From Sphingobium yanoikuyae (GTDB lineage Bacteria > Pseudomonadota > Alphaproteobacteria > Sphingomonadales > Sphingomonadaceae): DNA of 64,000 nt. The position numbers and the translations under genes are program-made. The stretch is from assembly GCF_034424525.1 (NCBI RefSeq), contig NZ_CP139979.1, forward strand, positions 992,001 to 1,056,000, in the 5' to 3' direction. Positions 27,963 to 36,167 of this stretch are shown piece after piece. The notes beneath the pieces were generated by a model. That model searched no databases. It had not been told where the DNA came from and worked only from the letters and a program-made list of their open reading frames with translations. The first letter of the stretch is position 1. Each line of letters starts with the position of its first letter.

Positions 27963-29320
27963 GCCTGCCGCCAGACCTTCGCATCGGAATCGATGGCTTC
28001 AACTTGGCATTGCCCCAAGGAACTGGTGTTGCAACCTATGCTCGAACGCTGGCCGAAGCCCTCCAGGGCATGGGTCGACGTATCGATCTCGTTTACGGGC
28101 TGGATGTCAGCCCCAAAAGTGCGTTGCACCAGCGAGAAACCCTCTTCTTCGCCGCGCTGGCCCAAGGCCGATCGGGCGAAGAACCGCCTGCAAAAATTAC
28201 ACCTTGGGGGCGCGTTCGTCGTCTCGCCATGGGACCTGGGGCACGTGATCTCGTCGAAGTGCCCGTATCGGGCCGGGTCGTGCGCGAAGGCGTCGGCGCT
28301 CGCGTTCCAGCTTTTGACCGTCTGTTCACACTCAATCGTCTTTTCTGGATCGGGCGCCGCTATCTGTTACGCTACGGACGATTGTTGCCAGTCCGGATGC
28401 CGGAACCACCCGCCATCATGCACTGGACCTACCCTGTACCAGTCCGGCTCGTTGGTGCGCGCAACATCTACACCATTCATGACCTTGTTCCGCTGAGGCT
28501 TCCTTACTTGAGCCTGGAGAACAAGGCCTATCATGAGCGGCTGCTGCAGGCCTGCGCAAGCGCCGCAGAACATATCCTGACCGTATCAGATGTGTCGCGT
28601 GGCGATATCATGGAGCAACTCGGCTTTGCATCCAACCATGTAACCACCATCCATCAGGCGGTGCCGGACATGCAAACGCCAGCGGGCGAACCTGAGGTCG
28701 AGGCGAGGCGCCTGCACGCTCTATTCGATCTCGAACCGCAGGGCTATTTCCTGTTCTACGGAGCCACTGAGCCCAAAAAAAATGTTGGCCGGCTGATCGA
28801 AGCCTATTTGGGCTCCGGCATAGATAGGCCGCTCATCATTGCAGGCCCCACCGCATGGCAGTCCGAAGGCGAACTGCGACTGCTTCAAGGCGCCCACGGC
28901 AAGACACTATCTCGTGCCAGCCAGATCCGCAGGATCGACTATCTGCCGGCAGATCATCTCGCTTTGCTGTTGCGCGGAGCACGGGGGTTGGTGTTCCCCT
29001 CGCTCTACGAGGGCTTTGGCTTGCCAACGATAGAGGCAATGCGCGCCGGGGTCCCGGTGATTGCGGGCGATGCCGGGGCCCTGCCTGAGATCACCGGCGG
29101 CGCTGCTCTGCTGGTTGATCCCTATGACGTAAGCGCAATCAGTGCTGCCATGGCGCGGCTGGATACCGACGCCGAATTGCGAGCACGACTTATCGCTGCC
29201 GGAAATGAGCGCGCCGAAAACTACGCGCTCGGACCCTATCAGTACGCTCTAAACCAGCTTCATTTGCAGTTGCTGGAAGGCGAGCACCGCACTCCCTTTG
29301 CCTTATCCGGAGCTCTGTAA
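27959..29320 (+). CDS. Glycosyltransferase family 4 protein
   Basis: A 453-residue GT-B enzyme starting at ATG 27959, overlapping the previous stop (ATGA). It shares HWTYPVPVRLVGARNIYTIHDLVPLRLP, FLFYGATEPKKN and LYEGFGLPTIEAM with its neighbour, so the two are tandem paralogues. The longer frame from 27833 lies inside the neighbour and is not used. Sugar and linkage are not predictable. Confidence 0.87.
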   Translation: MSLPPDLRIGIDGFNLALPQGTGVATYARTLAEALQGMGRRIDLVYGLDVSPKSALHQRETLFFAALAQGRSGEEPPAKITPWGRVRRLAMGPGARDLVEVPVSGRVVREGVGARVPAFDRLFTLNRLFWIGRRYLLRYGRLLPVRMPEPPAIMHWTYPVPVRLVGARNIYTIHDLVPLRLPYLSLENKAYHERLLQACASAAEHILTVSDVSRGDIMEQLGFASNHVTTIHQAVPDMQTPAGEPEVEARRLHALFDLEPQGYFLFYGATEPKKNVGRLIEAYLGSGIDRPLIIAGPTAWQSEGELRLLQGAHGKTLSRASQIRRIDYLPADHLALLLRGARGLVFPSLYEGFGLPTIEAMRAGVPVIAGDAGALPEITGGAALLVDPYDVSAISAAMARLDTDAELRARLIAAGNERAENYALGPYQYALNQLHLQLLEGEHRTPFALSGAL

Positions 29321-30459
29321 TGTCTCCCCGAAATTCCTTCGCCTTCCGGACGGGAATATGCTTGCTGCCCGCTTTGCTGGCTGGCTGCGCGTCGCTCCCA
29401 ACCAGCGGGCCGACCGGTGTTGAGATCGTACGTGCACAGCGTGATCTCGGAAAATTCGAACTCGTTGAACTCGATGAGGCCGTCGTCGCGGAGTTGGAAG
29501 CAGCGCCGTCGAGCGGTCGAGGGCGCCTCTCCGTTCTGGCTCAACCTGGGGATGTCGATAGGATTGGTCCCGGCGACATTCTTCAGATATCGATTTTCGA
29601 AGTCGGCGCCGCGCTTTTCGGTGGCAGGGGTGCCACGCTTGATCCTGCCGCTCCGGCAACTGGCTCGGGGGAAACTCTGCCTCCCGTAGTCGTCGGGCGC
29701 GACGGCTCAATCACGCTCCCATGGGTCGGCCGCATTCAGGCAGCAGGATCGACCCCGGACGAACTTGGTATGACCCTTACCGGGCGCTACCGTGCAAACT
29801 CGGAAAACCCTCAGGTGATGGTCGCAATTCGAGAGAATGTGAACAATACGGTTGTGGTGCAAGGCGACGTGAAGAAGCCCGGACGGTTGCCTCTCACACT
29901 TGCGCGTGAACGCGTTCTGGACGCGATCGCTATCGCCGGTGGCCTTGCTAACCCCACTGCGGATTCCCTGGTAAACATCAGCCGTGGCGACCGCAGCGCA
30001 GAAGGGCCGCTGAGCGCGATCGAACCAGGATCGATCGACGATCTGCAACTCCTGCCACAAGATCGATTGTCAATCACATTTCGTCCTCGCACGTACACCC
30101 TGCTAGGCGCTGCGGGAAAGCCTGCGGAGGTGCCTTTCCAGAACATGCGCGTATCGCTTGCCGAGGCCTTGGGCCGAGGGGCAGGCCCCAATGAGAACCA
30201 GGCGGACCCGCGCGCGGTGTTCGTTTTTCGCTATGAGCCAGCTAATCTCGATGGCTCCCCGGCGGAGGGCGCCGTCCCGGTCGCCTATCGCGTGAATATG
30301 CGCGATCCAATGGCCTATTTTCTGACTCAGCGCTTCGAGATGCATCCGCGCGACGTGGTCTATGTCGGCAACGCGGGAGCCAACATCCCCACAAAGGCAA
30401 TGCAAATCCTCAATCTCTTCTTCTCGCCCTTCTATACTGCAAAGGTCGTGACCCAATGA
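29320..30459 (+). CDS. Polysaccharide export outer-membrane lipoprotein (KpsD/Wza-like)
   Basis: A 379-residue protein with a lipobox (LLAGCASL). The Poly_export domain starts near residue 84 (PGDILQISIFEVG) and runs through GSITLPWVGRIQAAGSTPDELG, followed by SLBB-type segments (VVVQGDVKKPGRLPLTLARERVLDAIAIAGG and YTLLGAAGKPAEVPF). It forms the outer-membrane exit for capsule. TAATG coupling links it to the glycosyltransferase upstream; it overlaps the next gene by 4 bases. Confidence 0.9.
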   Translation: MSPRNSFAFRTGICLLPALLAGCASLPTSGPTGVEIVRAQRDLGKFELVELDEAVVAELEAAPSSGRGRLSVLAQPGDVDRIGPGDILQISIFEVGAALFGGRGATLDPAAPATGSGETLPPVVVGRDGSITLPWVGRIQAAGSTPDELGMTLTGRYRANSENPQVMVAIRENVNNTVVVQGDVKKPGRLPLTLARERVLDAIAIAGGLANPTADSLVNISRGDRSAEGPLSAIEPGSIDDLQLLPQDRLSITFRPRTYTLLGAAGKPAEVPFQNMRVSLAEALGRGAGPNENQADPRAVFVFRYEPANLDGSPAEGAVPVAYRVNMRDPMAYFLTQRFEMHPRDVVYVGNAGANIPTKAMQILNLFFSPFYTAKVVTQ

Positions 30460-32201
30460 ACATGGATCAAGGTGCGATCGAACCCTCGGGAACGCCTTCC
30501 CAGAACCTGCGGCGGCCGACACTTCTGGATGTGGCACGGGGCTATAGAATGTTTCTTGGACGGGAGCTTGAAGGCGCGGCCATCGCTGGTTTCCATATCT
30601 CGAAATCGCCTGACCTGTGGAACCTGATCGAAACGATTTGGTCATGTCAGGAAGCCCAGAACCGCCGCTTGGTGGCTTCGATGGAAACGGCCCAACGATA
30701 TCAAGAGTCTGATATCCTCACCCTTGAAACCTCTCACGAACAACTTGATCAACTTTACCAAATCACACTGGAAGCATGGCGTATACGCGGACTTGGGTCT
30801 TACAGGGAGGAATTGCGTCGCAATACCGCCAGGTTTTCGGGCAGAAGCGGACGGTGGAACCGCGCCCACACCCTCGAAGCGGGGCGGTCTGAACTGCAGC
30901 ACTTGACCAAAGCTCTCTCCCGCTTTGGTTGGGAAGCGGTGCAGGGCCTCACCATTACGGCGCTAGGCCCGGAAAGCTTTCGCCTATTGCAGGGAACGGA
31001 GGATATCGACGCCAGATTGATCGGCTTCGAGCTGCTTACCACGGACCTGGCAGGCGCCAACCAGACTCAGCTTGAGAGCGGCCATTCCTCAGCGAATTTC
31101 CATCCAATTGCCGACTTCCGCGAGCATGCCGATATCGCTGACTTGTTCTACTCGATCGGTGGGCTTCAATATGCGCCGCCGCCGGTTGCAATCGATATCG
31201 TGCGGCATGCTGTCAGTTGTCTTAAGCCTGGCGGAATTGCGGTCTTTCAGATTCCGACATTTTTGCATGATTACAGCTTTGACGCTGTCGAATATCTTGC
31301 GGGGAAGGGCCAAACACTCACAGGTGAACTGCACGCTGTGCCTCAGCATGCAGTTCTGAACCTGCTTGCAACCGAAGGCATGCAGGTCCTGGAGGTGGTG
31401 CCGGATGCAAGCATCGGCATACACGGCCTTTCCTACCTCTATTTTGCGCGCAAAAACTCCGATTTCGACGCAGGGCGAGCATCAGCCTCGGAGACGAGGC
31501 GACTGACAAATGAGAAGGATGATCACGTGGAACAGACTTTGACAAATGACGATCTTGAGCACTCTATTCAAAATCGACAGTGGTTTCATCGCATCGATCT
31601 TGGCAACGGCGTCATCACGCCGGGCATGGACGACACACCTTTCAAGCTGCCTGCGCTCGTGCTGCCGGATGATCTGTCCGGCAAAACAGTCCTCGATGTT
31701 GGCGCATGGGACGGATTCTTTTCCTTCGAGTGCGAGAGGCGTGGCGCGGCTCGCGTGGTCGCTAGTGACTCCTATTGTTGGGATGGCGAGGATATCCAGG
31801 ATGGCGGCGGTTTCCGCCTGGCTCATGCCGCACTCAACTCCCGGGTTGAGCGTCTGAATGTCAGCGTAGAGCAGCTGGACTCGGCCATCCACGGTACGTT
31901 CGACTATGTGCTATTTCTAGGTGTGCTCTATCATGCGCGCGATCCCCTCGGCTATCTCGCAAAGATGCGGTCGTTATGCCGCGAGGTCACGGTTATCGAA
32001 ACTTGGGTCGATGGACTTGATATCGATCGACCGGCGATGATCTTCTACCCCGGAGGCGCGCTTAACAACGATGCATCGAACTATTTCGGGCCGAACGAAT
32101 CTGCGGTGATTGCTATGTGCAAGGAAGTCGGCTTCTCAGAAGTCGAGGTTGTAAACCGTCACTATTATCCCAACCGCATGGTTTTCCATGCACGCGTATG
32201 A
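30456..32201 (+). CDS. Double methyltransferase with DUF4214-like N-terminus
   Basis: A 581-residue protein. Residues 25-70 (RGYRMFLGRELEGAAIAGFH) resemble the DUF4214 unit seen in sugar-modifying enzymes. A first methyltransferase-like region follows without a clear Gly-rich SAM loop, ending in SCLKPGGIAVFQIPT. The C-terminal half has a full Rossmann methyltransferase: VLDVGAWDGFFSFECERRGA, FDYVLFLGVLYHARDPL, similar to CmoB-like enzymes. It probably modifies a capsule sugar. The upstream half may be catalytically dead and used for binding. A terminator follows. Confidence 0.75.
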   Translation: MNMDQGAIEPSGTPSQNLRRPTLLDVARGYRMFLGRELEGAAIAGFHISKSPDLWNLIETIWSCQEAQNRRLVASMETAQRYQESDILTLETSHEQLDQLYQITLEAWRIRGLGSYREELRRNTARFSGRSGRWNRAHTLEAGRSELQHLTKALSRFGWEAVQGLTITALGPESFRLLQGTEDIDARLIGFELLTTDLAGANQTQLESGHSSANFHPIADFREHADIADLFYSIGGLQYAPPPVAIDIVRHAVSCLKPGGIAVFQIPTFLHDYSFDAVEYLAGKGQTLTGELHAVPQHAVLNLLATEGMQVLEVVPDASIGIHGLSYLYFARKNSDFDAGRASASETRRLTNEKDDHVEQTLTNDDLEHSIQNRQWFHRIDLGNGVITPGMDDTPFKLPALVLPDDLSGKTVLDVGAWDGFFSFECERRGAARVVASDSYCWDGEDIQDGGGFRLAHAALNSRVERLNVSVEQLDSAIHGTFDYVLFLGVLYHARDPLGYLAKMRSLCREVTVIETWVDGLDIDRPAMIFYPGGALNNDASNYFGPNESAVIAMCKEVGFSEVEVVNRHYYPNRMVFHARV

Positions 32202-32230
32202 GCGCCAATTCCCGCTTTGATCGAGGTATA

Positions 32231-32259
32231 AGGAGGGGCGCCTATAGCGTCCCCCTTTT
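32231..32259 (+). terminator. Terminator between convergent capsule operons
   Basis: GGGGCGC (32235-32241) pairs with GCG-T-CCCC (32247-32254) around a CTATA loop, followed by TTTT. It ends the plus-strand operon just before the stop of the minus-strand operon. Confidence 0.7.
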
Positions 32260-33146
32260 CATTCAGGTCGCACAAATTCGTACACTGTTGCATAGTGTGA
32301 ATTGACGCATGGGTGCTTCGCGAACCGAAAGCCTGCAGTCTCAAACAAACGTACCAGAAACTCCTCCTGAAAGCCTAGTTCCATCCAACCGCGGGCGTGG
32401 GTCACCGCAATATTTTCGCCATCTAAGCGGATGCCCCAAGGGTACGGCATGATATCAGGCGCGTTCGTGACAATGGGCTCGCCCGCGAGCAGAACCTTTC
32501 CGCCTGGTTTCAGAAGCTCCGCGAGACGATGGACCAATGACTGAAAATCAAGACAATGGTGGAAGCTCTCGTAAAAGAATACGAGGTCATAGGCGTGCGA
32601 TTGACCTGCGGGATTATAGCCGAATGTCCCTATATAGGGAGTGAGATCGACCTTGTAGTGTTCCGACGAGGCCGCCACGGCATTGCAATAGTGCGCACTG
32701 ATATCCACGGTCTCGACGCTAAAGCCTATTCGAGCGAAGGTGAGTGCGATCTGCCCAAATCCAGCACCATATTCCAGAATGCGTGGACGCTGACGGGCCG
32801 TGAGGCCGCTAATCTTGAGAATATGTCCCATCGCCATGAGATGGTCGCCGGCGACCATAGCATCATTTGCCGAATAGAGTCCTGGACGTCGTATCGGATC
32901 GAGCCTGGCAACCTCAGGCGTTTCCTCATCACGATCAGGTTGATAATCTGATCGCCCAGTAATGGCTCGCCAGAGGGCGAGCTGCTGATCGCGATAAGGG
33001 GTCCCGAGAGGATCGAGATCGTGCCGATACCATGCCGGCAGTTGGAAGCGAGCTTCCTTGATCTGCTGGCTCGACCCGGGATTATTGAGCTGGCGCCAAG
33101 CTTCACCAGCCTGCTCGATTTCGAAATGGCGGGGCGCTGCACTCAT
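32259..33146 (-). CDS. SAM-dependent methyltransferase
   Basis: A 295-residue protein. ATG 33146 has GGAG 6 bases upstream and overlaps the preceding stop (ATGA). The SAM site is RILEYGAGFGQIALTFARIG, motif II is VETVDIS, and the motif IV region reads YDLVFFYESFHHCLDF, followed by LLKPGGKVLLAGEPI. Last gene of the long minus-strand capsule operon; a capsule sugar is the likely substrate. Confidence 0.82.
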   Translation of the reverse strand: MSAAPRHFEIEQAGEAWRQLNNPGSSQQIKEARFQLPAWYRHDLDPLGTPYRDQQLALWRAITGRSDYQPDRDEETPEVARLDPIRRPGLYSANDAMVAGDHLMAMGHILKISGLTARQRPRILEYGAGFGQIALTFARIGFSVETVDISAHYCNAVAASSEHYKVDLTPYIGTFGYNPAGQSHAYDLVFFYESFHHCLDFQSLVHRLAELLKPGGKVLLAGEPIVTNAPDIMPYPWGIRLDGENIAVTHARGWMELGFQEEFLVRLFETAGFRFAKHPCVNSHYATVYEFVRPE

Positions 33147-34186
33147 TTCGCACTCCATTTTTGGAGCACATCGGCTGAAACGCTCAAGGTTGCGTTTGGA
33201 AACTGGTGGTCATCGAACCAGAAGCGACCTTCACATACGAGCGCCACGCGGGCCTCAAAGCCGCGGGCAACAGCTTCTCGAGGTACTTCTAACCAAAAGG
33301 GCAGGGTCGCGTCGGCCTGGAGAGCGCCGCTGCCGAAAGAGAAGCGGGCACTGCGGGGTTGTGTAAGATCGTCACCGGGCGAGATGATTCTTGCACCGAC
33401 TCGAATTAGGTCTCGCTCGAACCGTTCGATCGAGAATGCCTTTGGCGAGCTATTGCGGAGCGTACCGCGCAAAGCAAAACCTCCCTCTTCGGATGGCGAC
33501 AGCGCTGGATCGAGTGCTATCTGATGCGCGAACGCTGAAAGCCATGACCGCTGTAGATGATGAGGTTTGGGAAGCGGCCGGCCATGGTCAATCGCCTCGA
33601 TCATCCTCGAGAGATAATTGGTCTGCGCCAATGCTTGCTCAAGAGCGGAATATGGAATCCCCTCAATCCTATCGAGCCTGATCCCGACTGCGGGCCGCAA
33701 ACTTCGAGCGAGTGCGATGTCGGTGTCAACCGTGTCCGAAGAACTCGTTATATGGACAGTAAGCGCGGAGGAGGTGAGGTGAGGGGGCGGTGGGGAGGAG
33801 GCAATGTCGTAAGCCATTGCGACGGCTGCGGCATCCAATGGTCCGGCACCTGGTGCCGCCGACGGCGCCCATGTTATCACGCGTTCAGCGCGCAAAACGC
33901 TGCCGAAAAACAACGCGGCTCTCGCACCTGCACCAATCCCGAAGCAAAAGATGCGATGCCCGTTGCGTACCCGTTCGATGAGCCGGGCGCGCGCAATTGG
34001 CAGTTCGGATGAGAGCCATTCGTCAGCGATCAAAAGGCGGTTGCCCAGCGATTGTTCCAGGCTCGAAAAAACGGCCAGCGCCGGACGTCCCAGCGGATCC
34101 ACATCAGGAAATCCAAGCCACAATGGACTATGTCCGTCTTGCCTATCGATCTGGACAGGTCGTGCCGGCTGACTCCCGGCTTTCAT
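33143..34186 (-). CDS. Unrecognised two-domain protein in the capsule operon
   Basis: A 347-residue protein with 4-base overlaps on both sides. The first 200 residues have an alpha/beta-hydrolase-like pattern around IFCFGIGAGARAALFFGS, but the nucleophile position is Gly or Ala rather than Ser, so hydrolysis is doubtful. The last 120 residues look like a beta sandwich (FALRGTLRNSSPKAFSIERF, then FWLEVPREAVARGFEARVAL), reminiscent of polymer-binding domains attached to Wzt. No signal peptide. I cannot name a family; a role in capsule recognition or modification is inference from context. Confidence 0.55.
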   Translation of the reverse strand: MKAGSQPARPVQIDRQDGHSPLWLGFPDVDPLGRPALAVFSSLEQSLGNRLLIADEWLSSELPIARARLIERVRNGHRIFCFGIGAGARAALFFGSVLRAERVITWAPSAAPGAGPLDAAAVAMAYDIASSPPPPHLTSSALTVHITSSSDTVDTDIALARSLRPAVGIRLDRIEGIPYSALEQALAQTNYLSRMIEAIDHGRPLPKPHHLQRSWLSAFAHQIALDPALSPSEEGGFALRGTLRNSSPKAFSIERFERDLIRVGARIISPGDDLTQPRSARFSFGSGALQADATLPFWLEVPREAVARGFEARVALVCEGRFWFDDHQFPNATLSVSADVLQKWSAK

Positions 34187-34896
34187 GCTTTTTTGCCGAT
34201 CAGGATAACGCCATAATGGCCACCATGATTGGTGTGCTGAACCGTCAAGCGGTGGATCCCCGCCTTGTTCAGAATGACCATCACCTGGCCCAGATCGTAA
34301 TCGTACATTGTCATTCCGCCAACTGGCGGAGTGAATACCAGCGGCCTATAGAACTCTCCATCCCACCGCAGGACCTCAGCGCCATCTTCCTGGGGCCGGC
34401 AAATACCCATTTCACGGCCAATCGTGACGTGCAAGGTTATGGCACCTCCGCTGCTCAGCTTCGCCACCAGGTCCGCGATAATCTTAGTGCCCCGGCTGGG
34501 ATGAATGTGCTGGAACACGATTAGTGAATTGATCCAGTCGACCTCGACGTCCGGCACCTGGTCCGTGTAGATGGTGTTCTGAGAAGCGTTCTTCCGTGCG
34601 ATCTCCAGCATACCCGGCGCCACGTCGACGCCGTAGACCTTCTCGGCGACCGTTGCCATCATGCGGGTAAGGCGGCCAACCCCGCATCCGAAATCGAGCG
34701 CGTTCCTGGGTTTGAATGCACCATATTGTGTTTGAAGTATCTCAAGCTGCCATTGAAGATCCCGGCGACCACTTTCCCAAAAGCGTTCCAAGGCTTCGTC
34801 GTTGATGTTGCCGCGTAGATAGGCCGGGTCGGTGAGGACGCCGAAATAAGGCTCCGTGGCCGCAATTTCTGCCCAATCTGAGTCGGTGTCTTTCAT
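34183..34896 (-). CDS. SAM-dependent methyltransferase
   Basis: A 237-residue class I methyltransferase. ATG 34896 is preferred (GAGAGAAA upstream) over the frame from 34935. Motif I is ALDFGCGVGRLTRMMATVAEKVYGVDVAPGMLE split over strands 1 and 2; motif IV is VDWINSLIVFQHIHPSRG. Tail overlap (ATGA) with the next gene. Substrate is probably a capsule sugar or lipid-linked intermediate. Confidence 0.82.
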   Translation of the reverse strand: MKDTDSDWAEIAATEPYFGVLTDPAYLRGNINDEALERFWESGRRDLQWQLEILQTQYGAFKPRNALDFGCGVGRLTRMMATVAEKVYGVDVAPGMLEIARKNASQNTIYTDQVPDVEVDWINSLIVFQHIHPSRGTKIIADLVAKLSSGGAITLHVTIGREMGICRPQEDGAEVLRWDGEFYRPLVFTPPVGGMTMYDYDLGQVMVILNKAGIHRLTVQHTNHGGHYGVILIGKKA

Positions 34897-35006
34897 GTCA
34901 TTTTCTCTCGCCAACGATATTGTGCCGTACCCCATGCAGAACAGCGGAGGATTCTGAACAGCACGATGCGATGGGTCGGCGGATATCCGCCGCCATCAAG
35001 ATAGCT

Positions 35007-36089
35007 TCATTCGGTCCAGGCATAAAAATCTACCTTCTCGGACTTAAGCTTGTCCGGCAGGCATGCGAGTGCCGTGATGTCTTGCCCGCAGTCGATCGGT
35101 GGTTCACTATCAGGGATCGCAACGAAGCTTGAATATCCGAGCTGACGAAGTCCGAGCAGGTAGTCGGAAGGAGCAATGTTCGAATGTTTCGTCAGCAATT
35201 TCGGCGCATATGCCGCCAGCAGATGTGGCCGGCATCTCGATAGAGTCTTCGAGGCACCATGAAGAGCTCGGTGGTCGAACCCGTCTAGGTCGATCTTGAT
35301 AACATCGACGCGCTTGTCGATCGGGATGAGTGAATCGATCGTGCGTGCATAGACAACCATGCTATTGTCACCGGATGTCAGATCGGAGTGCACCACATCG
35401 CGAGATGTTGACGCGCTATCTTCGTCGATGAGCGTGAGGAACCCGTCTCCATCGGCTGCTCCAAACGGTAAAGCGTCGACATTATTAGGCGTGTGCGTCA
35501 GAATGTTCGCCAAAAGTGAACGCAACGAGCCGGGATGTGGTTCAAGAGCCACGACGCGCCCGGCAGGCCCAACCTTGCGTGCCGCGCGCACGGCAAATTG
35601 GCCTGCGCCGGCGCCCACGTCCAGAACGTACATCGCTGGCTGCAGGATGCTGGAAACGACGCCGGTCAGGTGGGGCTTGTAATACCCTGTTGCTCGCATT
35701 GTCGCGTCCGCAATCGTCCGCGGTGCGGGAAGATGCAGTTCGATCCCGTTGATTGCCATCAGCAGCGGTCCCGGCGGGGCCGGAGGGCTATAAAGCGCCA
35801 GAAATTCGTGGCCGAGCACGAAGCGCTCGACGAGTTGATGGATCGAAATGCCATCCCGGAGCGCATCGAGATGATGCGGTGTTCCGATAGGATCAGGGAC
35901 CCGGTTCAAGAGAAGCCGATAGCAGTTCCAGACATCGGCCAGTGTCGCAAGGGTTGCTGGGTTAATCTCGCCAGCGTCGTCGGCAACGGTTTCACGCCAC
36001 ATTTTAGTTAGACGAAGCATCCGGTCTTCATCTTCGGACAGGCTCACCAGCCCAGCCTCGCTGACTTTTTCCAGGCTAAGGTCAGGCAT
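35007..36089 (-). CDS. FkbM-family methyltransferase with DUF4214-like N-terminus
   Basis: About 360 residues from ATG 36089 (GTG 36113 is an alternative). An N-terminal unit WNCYRLLLNRVPDPIG followed by LVERFVLGHEFLALY matches the DUF4214 pattern. The FkbM methyltransferase follows: MYVLDVGAGAGQFAVRAARKVGPAGRVVALEPHPGS over the SAM site, then RVDVIKIDLDGFDHRALHGA. FkbM enzymes make O-methyl groups on sugars and polyketides. Confidence 0.82.
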   Translation of the reverse strand: MPDLSLEKVSEAGLVSLSEDEDRMLRLTKMWRETVADDAGEINPATLATLADVWNCYRLLLNRVPDPIGTPHHLDALRDGISIHQLVERFVLGHEFLALYSPPAPPGPLLMAINGIELHLPAPRTIADATMRATGYYKPHLTGVVSSILQPAMYVLDVGAGAGQFAVRAARKVGPAGRVVALEPHPGSLRSLLANILTHTPNNVDALPFGAADGDGFLTLIDEDSASTSRDVVHSDLTSGDNSMVVYARTIDSLIPIDKRVDVIKIDLDGFDHRALHGASKTLSRCRPHLLAAYAPKLLTKHSNIAPSDYLLGLRQLGYSSFVAIPDSEPPIDCGQDITALACLPDKLKSEKVDFYAWTE

Positions 36090-36167
36090 GGCGTTGCCCG
36101 CTTTGCGCTTCACGATGCCGCCGGTCCGAATCCACTGCAGCTCCGCGGCTCACCTCCAGTTCGCGGT

